Source of the DNA: Haberlea rhodopensis
Taxonomy: Eukaryota > Streptophyta > Magnoliopsida > Lamiales > Gesneriaceae
Direction: 5' to 3'
Assembly: GCA_907163345.1 (NCBI GenBank)
Contig: CAJQUN010000001.1
Span: 2,604,001-2,668,000 of the forward strand
Length of the DNA: 64,000 nucleotides
Shown: positions 56,123-64,000 of the stretch, one piece after another
How positions within the stretch are numbered: position 1 is the first letter of the stretch
How the letters are laid out: every line of letters begins with the position of its first letter
Translations under genes and position numbers: made by a program
Notes under the pieces: generated by a model
Told to the model about the DNA's origin: nothing
Database searches by the model: none
The model's input: only the letters and a program-made list of their open reading frames with translations

Positions 56123-58158
56123 GAGCTGTAAAAAATTTATCGTGTAAACTGTAAGCATCGCTCTCGGAGATGGGCATTTTTGACAGAAACCTTGTTCATA
56201 TGGTTAGTGAAGTAGTGGAATTGTATACTATGACAATCTTTCAGATATAGTGTATCGGTAGTTGTATATTGTGTTCTATAGGATTATCTACCACTGTTGT
56301 ATTGTGTAATTTCGAGTTGTTTGCAACATTTTTCGAAAAGATTTGTTTTCGTTGTAAATTATGATTTTATTAAGGTGATGATACCAGGCAACTCATGTGA
56401 TGTGTGATTCTTTATAACTGACCACCTTCTTGACTCACTTTACTGTTTGTCCTGAAAATAAACTGTCTTGACTTTCTCTTTTGGCTGGATTTGTTCCTAC
56501 TTTAATTTAATGTGGCTGAAGGTGTGCAAGAAAGCTTGAAGTAGTTACAGTAGGAGCAACATCAATGTAATAGTTAGTTGAGACCCTTCGGCCTTCATTC
56601 ACATCATTAAACTTTTTTTGCCAATGAATAAAACTAGCTCCCACATTTTGAAAATATTCAACTCACTTTTACAAATTTTAAATCATCAATTTTTTTCCTG
56701 TTAGTTGAAGGCCAAAGATCTAAGAAGGAAGAAGTCGAATAGTATCGTATTTTAAGCCAAGCACCGCTCATCCCACCAAAAAGCTATTCAGGCCGAAGTC
56801 TATCCACTTTGGAGGGGATTAGTTCACAAGCTGCAACCGCAGCAAATTCCTTTCCCTTTCTCCTTATAAGATTGTCTACCGTATAGTCATGGAAACTAAT
56901 TTTTTGAGTTTCAATTAGTTAAATGGGTCTGCTAGTTCTCTAACTTCCCAAACTCCTTAGTCCTCATGCTACGTCTTTTTTCTTGGCAACCGATTTGATT
57001 TGTCAAATTTATTACAAATTCAAAATTCGTTTTTCAAAACTTTATTCTTGGGGTGTAAATGTTCTTGACGTATTTTGTTCATATATGGGCTTTTGAAGGT
57101 CAAGCTCAACCTTTCTTACTGTCATTTGTTAGCCTAATCATTGGACATACTTTTTCTTAACTCATCTGCCGCAAAATTTGGCTGTAGGAACGATCAAATA
57201 CGCATAAACTCAAGGCGTCATCGGAATTTAACACCAAGCTCAACTAAAATATCTTTTTAGCGCTCAACAAGACATATCCCTAAACCAAACTCAATAAATT
57301 TTAAGGCTAGCTTACGGGGGATTTTAGGCTAGCTTATGAGGATTGGAGATATCAAGCTCATTTACTTACAAGAATCCTTTTCAGTTTGACAGGGGCTTGC
57401 ATTTGAAGGAACTCGATCTATGCCAGACTTTAAGCTAACTATCTTGTACCCAATATCAAGGCAGAGAAAACACCAGTAACCCTTTTTGCAGCACTCATAA
57501 TGTAATCCAAGGCAGACCTTCTATGGCTTTTTTAACCGTAGTTTCGAATTATTCTGCCGCCACCTGAATATGTTTTTAGTTTTCTGATATGACCAGGGCG
57601 AATGATCAAAGGAGTTGGCGTTTTCTACATCATGCAGGGATGGCATTTGCTGGTGGCCAAGCATGGCTCCGAGTTTTCTTGTGGCTACAGATCTTCATGA
57701 GATAAATTCAACACCTTTATCGATGTATGCATGTTCATAAATCCAGTAACCGTAGTGACAAAATCAATAAAACTTTAAATCCTTTAGCAGGTAAATTAAG
57801 ATATATAAAAATCAAGTCAACTGGATTATTTAGGCTGGAATGTTCAACGCATGAACGAGGTATAGTTGAACATTTAAACCTATAATAATTTAAATTGCAG
57901 CTTGTTGACTTGCAAATGCTTGTAAATAATTATTCTATAGCCCATCAACTGATATTTTAATCACCCAAAATTCACAGGCAAAAGTTTGATTTGTTGATGC
58001 TGACACGGTACACCCATTTACAAAATTTGGACAACTATGTACCGATAGTAACATATATTTAATGATTTGTACAACACTCCTAAAACTGAAAGTTTCTCGC
58101 AAACTATGACGCCCCTTGTTAAGCAGAACTTGGCCAATTCGATGAACACTCTTACCGA
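56123..58158. other. intergenic region between convergent genes
   Basis: 3' UTR of the TRF-like gene on the left and of the anion transporter on the right. Between them is AT-rich DNA with no recognisable gene, repeat ends or RNA gene. Confidence 0.45.
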
Positions 58159-60175
58159 TTAATCAAAATTGACCCTCTCCCCAGTAGAGAAAAGATTCCA
58201 GAATATGGCTGCTGAGAAATATAGGAACGCCGTGAGCAACAAGAACCCTTTGAAGGATCCCACCAAGTCAACAAAGAAACCAGCACCAACAGTTCCTACT
58301 ATAGCAGCAAGTGTGCCAGCAGTATTAGACATACCTATAAGGAACAGAATGAACGTAAGCATGCGGTCAAAACCGTTCAACTAAGATCCAAATATTCATT
58401 ATGTAATCTCCGGTACACAAAATTGTGCTTGAAAGCAACTAAATAATCTGTAGGAGTTGAAGAGGAGTAAAAAGGGAGCACAATCATTGCAATGAACGAC
58501 AGTTGTACAAATGGGCTGATATACCACAATATATGATATCTTCAATTGCAAGGTTACTCTAATGATTATTTTATACTCCGTTCAGAAACAAAACTTTAAA
58601 AATTGGAAAGTAGATTAGTTCTGTTTATTATTATGTCACAAGGAATTTTCACCAGCACATAAAACGAGAAAATTAAATCGGATTTGTAAGTAAATTATCC
58701 GTTTGACTATTGTTACAACTTTTGAGTGCAAATTCTGATAATAAAAAATATGACACCGATTCAGTTTCATTTGTTGCAGTTGTACCAAAATAAAATACCA
58801 ATCAATTACGTCTCTTTCAACTAATCTACTTTCAGTTTTTGATCTATAATTTGTTTCTCTGGGGTTTAATGTTCTAAGTATGCCTGCAGTCATAGTATAT
58901 TAAGATTGTTAGTGTTTGCATAAGGAGAGACATGCCCAACCAATATCATTTTAATACATTCAAAATTGAAGCTAATCTCTACTTGCAACTTTAACTTCTC
59001 ACGATCAAAAGTCATAGACTTAAATAATTAATACTTTTCTCTTCCAAGTTTTGAAACAAATCACGGGAAAGAGATTTAGACGGTCGATATTACCTACACC
59101 GAAGGCAGTGATGTGATGATTCAAAGATTTATGAAGTAAACGTGTCAGGACAATTATTATGGCAAGATAGAGACAACCATATCAGTGCATCGAACGAAAG
59201 ACAGTGACGATCAGCCCTTGACCAAAGGTTCATGAAAAGGAAAGAATGTGGAGGATCAGCCCTCCAGTTGAAAGAGTTTCCAACTACAGTGTGGAGGCAT
59301 GGAGATGCAATGTGATTCTTGAGACACCAACAATGCATTTGGCCCGCTTGGAGAGAAGACCGGGGGTGGTGGGGGGGTGGTGGGGGGGGGGAAAGGCTCT
59401 TTTATGGTATTCAGCACACTACACATAAATATTGATGCCTCAGAAAAAGGACTATGAAGAGAGCAAGCTCATTCAGTAAATCATGACAATCAACTGAAGG
59501 CAGTTCTCAAAGACAGTTAAGTATAGTGGAACTCAACAAGAAGGAAATTAACAAATCAAGAAACCTACTGGGATTATAACACCTGTTTTGACTAGCAAGA
59601 ATCAACTACTATTAAACAACGTCAAACAATATAGCCATTAGCATCAGCCTTACTCCTAGATATACACTCAAAAATAAGCTACTGGAGAGAGCTGCAAAGA
59701 AATTTTGGAGAGAGTTCCGCAAATCAATAGTAACAGAGACAATAAACATGAAATAATGAATAAAAATCACCAATTTCTTGGTATCCTCTATGAATGCCTA
59801 GTTTGGTGAATTAGCTAATGCTTGAGCCTTTTTTTCTTTTTCTTTCTCCACATAGATATTATCCATAGGCTTCAAAATTTAGCATAAAAGAATCAAGATG
59901 CGAGTACTTACCGTGTATAACACCAGAATATTGTGGGGCAACCTCCTGGTCACACAACAATAATAAGACATATAAGTTAAAAATGAAAAATATATATATG
60001 GAAAATTAAATTAATAAATTCTACCAAGTATGTTAACCTGAAAGTTCACAAGGAAGCCACTGTGACTAAATGATTTAAGCCCGACAGCTAAAGTAAGCCA
60101 AGCAGATGCAACAAATGGATTTTTTGCCACTGTTAAACCGATTAGAGCAAAGCCCGGGCCAACAAATCCAACTGA
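58159..60175 (-). CDS. PHT4: PHT4-type anion/phosphate transporter, last three exons
   Basis: Exons 60038-60175, 59912-59945 and 58159-58334, in phase, encode the final 115 residues of a major facilitator (SLC17-like). Motifs are GFALIGLTVAKNP, WLTLAVGLKSFSHSGF, EVAPQYSGVIHG, NTAGTLAAIVGTVGAGFF, SIDE-like LVGSFKGF and a terminal STGERVNFD. These span the last four membrane helices. Plant PHT4 proteins are about 430-540 residues and move phosphate or other anions across plastid or Golgi membranes. I cannot tell which of the six subtypes this is. No upstream exon is visible between 60176 and the window end; a broken LINE occupies 60.5-63.3 kb. The gene either continues beyond 64000 through a LINE-swollen intron or is truncated. 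Confidence 0.85.
58335..59911. other. PHT4 last intron
   Basis: 1577-bp intron, ordinary AT-rich except for the G-run at 59362-59391. No insert ends recognised. Confidence 0.55.
59362..59391 (+). other. G-rich tract, potential G-quadruplex
   Basis: Runs of five, seven and ten G separated by T/TGGT/TGGT. It lies in the PHT4 last intron, on the strand opposite to the transcript, so the transcript itself would be C-rich here. Confidence 0.8.
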
Positions 60176-60804
60176 CTGAAAATAACAAATATGTATAAAA
60201 CCCATTCATTTGCATATCTTATTTATAAACCAGATGGATAAACTAAATAAATGAAAAGGAAAGAAACAAAGTAAGAGATTTTATTAGGTCTGTTGTTACA
60301 TGAGATCCTACGAACCAGAATTGAAAAAAATTACCCACGCAATGTGCCTATGATAAGTGCGATTTCGCACTATCATTTCATATGCATATGATTTAATTTT
60401 ATGTCAGCTTTCGAGCAGATTTATAACTCCGTCATTTATATACATCACTTGTGATATGGATCACTTATGATATAAGCCGCATAAAATAGTCACATCTCAA
60501 TGACATGAAATATAAGATGAATTGCGTTGGGGCGTTCCCTACACAGCGACGCGATGCACCGGATTCCGGGTGTAGTGATAAGTGGGCAAGAGCTGCTAGG
60601 TCGTTGCCCAGAAGCGACTCGCCACATCGACGCCTGGGTGTGGTGTCAAATGAGCAAGGGTTCCCTCACCTCGAGCGAGTTGGGGGTGAAGAATTAGCTC
60701 GAAACCAAGACCATATGATTCGTTTAGTCTCTTAGAATGTATGTTCCATTGCCAGTAGATTAACAGAGTTAGTAGAGACTAAGAGTAGAACAAAAATTAG
60801 TATT

Positions 60805-61338
60805 ATGTGTATGCAGGAGGCCAAATGGGTAGGTGAGAAAGCCAGAACTATAGCTCATTGGGGCTACAAACTTTGGTACATAGGTAAGGATAAGAATAGT
60901 AATGGGGTAGGTGTAATCGTAGAAAAGAAACTACCCGAGTATGTAGTTGAAGTTAGGAGGAATGGATATATGATTATATTAGTTAAGCTAGTTTTAGGCA
61001 ATGATATTTTTAATAATATCATTAGTGCATATGCACCCCAAATTGGTCTAGAGAAGGCTATTAAACGAAAATTTTGGGAAGATCTAGACGACGTGGTGCA
61101 AGGAATACCCCTTAATGAGAAAATCTTCATCGGGGGAGATTTCAATGGGCACATAGGTTCTGATCGGGATGATTATGAGAGTGTTCATGGAGGCTATGTC
61201 ATTGGGGGCATGAACGTCGTAGATAATTCACTTTTGGATTTTGCCATGTCATATGACTTAGTCCTAGTGCATACCTGGTTCAAAAAGAGGTCCTCTCATA
61301 TAGTTACTTTACAAGTGGGTCTAGTGCAACCCAAATAG
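60805..61338 (+). pseudogene. RTE endonuclease fragment
   Basis: 177 open codons covering the N-terminal half of an exonuclease/endonuclease/phosphatase fold, including the catalytic Glu (MQEAKW) and the GDFN motif. The frame is lost just before the conserved QIDFF segment at about 61330. Non-functional as read. Confidence 0.8.
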
Positions 61339-62382
61339 ATTTCTTTTTGTCTAGAAGGATAGATAGAGTTAAATGCTTGGAATTTAAGGTAATTCCAGAA
61401 GAGAGTTTAGTTACCCAACACCGACTTTTAGTTCTAGATGTTAGGATTAAGAATAGGGCTACTAGAATTAAGCATAAGTTAGAACTTAGATTTAAGTGGT
61501 GGCGGTTAAAAGAAGGTAATTTTGGAGCTTTCGTAGGGAGGGTAATTCTTTTTTGTTTTTTTTGTTTTTTTTGTTGGGTAAGTAGAGAAGGTAGTCGATG
61601 AAGTTAATTGAACGCCAAGAGATAATCAAGATACCACCTGGAACAAAATGGCTTGTGGCATTAAGATGGTAGCTAAAGAGCTCCTTGGTGAGTCAATAGG
61701 ATATGCTCCACCAGGTAAGGACGCATCATGGTGGAATGAAGACGTAAAGAAGGCTATCCGAATCAAGAGAGATGTTTAAAGAGAGCTGAAGAAGAACAAC
61801 AATGGGGCAACCTTCGAAAGGTATAAGCTTGCCAAAAAAGAAGCGAAGACAGCGGTCGAGATGCTAGAGCTAAATCTACAAAGAAGCGTACGGATAAATT
61901 GTGGATACCAACGAGGCACAAAAAGATATCTACAGGATTGTCCGAGCGAGGGAAAGGAAGACAAGAGACTTATGCGCAGTAAAATGCATAAAAGATGAGA
62001 ACCATAAAGTCTTGGTTGGATCAAAACAAGATGAAAGAATTATTTTAACAGCTTGTTCAACGGTGGCTTTAGCCAAGATTAAGGTGATCTTAACATCCAT
62101 CAACATGATGTAAACCATGAGTTTACTCGCAGAATTAAAGAATCTGAGGTTAAAAAAGCTTTGAACAAAATGAAAGCACGAAGAGCAGTTGGTCCTGATG
62201 GAATCCCTATTGAAGTATGGAGATGTTTAGGACCGACGGGGATAAAGTAGCTAACAGATCTACTTTAACAAGATTGGAGGAGTAACAAAATTCCAAATGA
62301 ATGGAGAAAGAATATTCGCATCCCTATCTATAAGAACAAGGGTGACATTCAGAGTTGCACCAACTATCGTAGTATAAAACTC

Positions 62383-63237
62383 ATGTGTCACACAATGAAG
62401 CTTTGGAAGATGATAACTGAATGTCGTTTAAGGTGGGAGGTTAAGATATCAGAGAACCAATTTGAGTTCATGCAAGAACGGTCAACTACGGAAGCTATCC
62501 ATTTACTTCATCAACTTGTCGAGCGCTATCGTGAGAGGAGTAAAGATCTGCATATGATCTTTATAGACTTGGAGAAGGCCTACGATAAAGTACCAAGGGA
62601 GATATTATGGTGGGCTTTGATGAAGAAAAAGTTCACATCAAGTATGTCAATATAATCAAGGACATGCACGACGAAGTAGCATCCAATGTGAGAACGTGCA
62701 GTGGGGGTGACAAATGAGTTCTCAATCACTATTAGATTAGATTCATCAAGGGTCTTCGTCGAGTCCTTTCCTGTTCGCCCTAGTGATGGATGAGATAACA
62801 AAAGACATACAGACTGAATTACCTGGAACATACTTTTTGCTGATGATGTTGTGTTAATCGACGAGACAATGGCAGGGGTAAATGCCAAATTGGAGTTATG
62901 GAGAGAGACATTGGAATCAAATAGGTCTAAAACGGAATATATGGAGTGCAGATTTAGTGGTCGTTCCTTTCGGGATTCCGGTGTTGTAGCACTTGGTGGT
63001 CAAGAGGTATCGATGAGCAGCAAGTTTCGATACCTAGGTTCAGTTATCCAAAAGGATGGAGAGATTGACATCGACGATAACCACGGTATTCAGGCTGGCT
63101 GGTTGAAATGGAGAAACGCCGCCAAAGTTCTATGCGATCGTAATATCCCGCTGAAATTGAAGGGAGAATTTTATAGAACCGCTGTTAGACCCGCAATGTT
63201 GCATGAGACGGAATGCTGGGCACCCCCAGAGGAATAA
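62383..63237 (+). pseudogene. RTE reverse transcriptase fragments
   Basis: Two open pieces (62383-62655 and 62851-63237) plus short pieces in other frames. They cover RT motifs up to DLEKAYDKVP, then the catalytic FADD (about 62830) and the region after it. The stretch 62656-62850 between them shifts frame several times. Confidence 0.78.
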
Positions 63238-63290
63238 CATCCAAAATATGAGTGTGGCAGAGATGCGTATGCTTCGTTCATAGGCACTGA

Positions 63291-64000
63291 GGACCTGAGA
63301 TATGCAAAAATAAGGTTGTGCAATTTATAGAGTGGAGCCTAGGAGCCATTCATTGGAACCTAGGCGTTAGGTTACTTGCAACAATCAATGTGCCGTCAAT
63401 ATTTAAAGACGTCTTTGTCTTCTTTCTTTTTTTGGACTTTTGGAGAGGAGACTTGAAGGACAACACAAGTCAAGAGATTTTGAAACGAGGAAGAAGACTA
63501 CGACAACATCTAGGGAGAAATAAGCTTATTCCAAATCGTGTTTTTAATTTCTTTTCCTTGGATTTGATTATGTTTAAGAACATACTTTTGTTTTTTGTAT
63601 TTTCATTGACGAACTAATTTTCAATTTCTAGAGGATGACGTTGCTTGACAAGAAACTATGTTTTTGACTGATTAATTATATTTAGAATCTACCACTCGGA
63701 AAAGATGATTTTGAATAAGATTATAGAAAATACATCATGGAAATTTATAGAATTCGGGAGGTTTCTACTATATGAAGTCAATAAAAGAATCAATGTGTGA
63801 ATTAAGTTATTTGATATTTAATTTTTTTATAAAGATATCAGAATTGATATTGAATAATAAATTTTTACTTGGAACTAGGGAAAAATAATAGAAAATAAAT
63901 AAGGATTATTTGCTAATAAACTAGAAATATATAGAAATTAATAGGAACAAGACACAGTAGATAGTCAAGTGAAATCGAACCTCTAGAATTAGTCTATTAT
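63291..64000. other. AT-rich end of window, no gene seen
   Basis: No PHT4 exon, LINE tail or other recognisable feature. The last 300 bp are very AT-rich. Confidence 0.4.

Larger units (their letters stand above)
60515..63290 (+). mobile_element. RTE-type LINE, degenerate
   Basis: The AP endonuclease block (60805-61338) reads MCMQEAKWVGEKA, GVGVIVEKK, SAYAPQIG and GGDFNGHIG, then after a frame change TQIDFFLSRR and a terminal QHRLLVLDV. The reverse transcriptase block (about 62090-63240) reads NYRSIKLM, DLEKAYDKVPRE, FADDVVLIDE, YMECRFS and FRYLGSVIQKDGEID. At least six frame changes or stops separate the pieces. This is the plant RTE-clade layout, with no gag-like ORF. The 3' tail is not seen; sequence diverges after about 63290. 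It lies upstream of the PHT4 exons, on the opposite strand. Confidence 0.85.

Noticed and set aside
59246..59428. 60-codon plus-strand frame through the G-run
   Set aside because: Sits in the PHT4 intron and reads low-complexity Gly/Trp; no support.

Overview
The window is plant nuclear DNA, almost certainly from a eudicot. Four host genes with plant-type proteins and GT-AG introns are visible, together with many LTR retrotransposons that carry tRNA-iMet primer sites, an RTE-type LINE, TRIM-like elements and AT-rich intergenic DNA. I suspect Lamiales or a relative, but that is only an impression from protein similarity.

Layout. (1) About 2.3-21.7 kb, minus strand: NOT2/VIP2, a CCR4-NOT subunit. 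It has 13 coding exons (666 residues when spliced) and probably a distant 5' non-coding exon. One 7.6-kb intron holds a Ty1/copia element (4856-9743, TSD GTTAC) and a 1.5-kb non-coding LTR element (10753-12288, TSD TGACA). A 1.13-kb solo LTR (TSD CTCCA), a foldback MITE and an RTE LINE 3' end lie in the 5' intron. A 55-bp triplication sits just upstream of the gene. (2) 22.2-39.3 kb: a transposon-rich block. It contains two decayed relatives of a plant Ulp1-type (C48) cysteine protease gene, both embedded in degenerate arrays of the 9-mer TGCACGATT. Between them is a gypsy solo LTR (25956-37369), itself interrupted by a nearly intact 9.5-kb Ty3/gypsy chromovirus (26140-35654, TSD CCTAG). (3) 41.3-46.8 kb, minus strand: a complete seven-exon UDP-xylose transporter gene (UXT, 355 residues). 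(4) 47.4-50.7 kb: transposon remnants running up to within about 170 bp of the next start codon. (5) 50.9-56.1 kb, plus strand: a TRF-like/telobox MYB gene of five exons with an apparent 1-nt frameshift in exon 3 and a 1.6-kb LTR element in intron 1. (6) 58.2-60.2 kb, minus strand: the last three exons of a PHT4-type anion transporter. A broken RTE LINE (60.5-63.3 kb) lies directly upstream, and no further exons are visible.

The host genes act separately: mRNA deadenylation, Golgi sugar-nucleotide import, telomere/MYB DNA binding and organellar anion transport. No operon or cluster logic applies. The least explained signal is the TGCACGATT array system, which follows the introns and flanks of the Ulp1-like loci.
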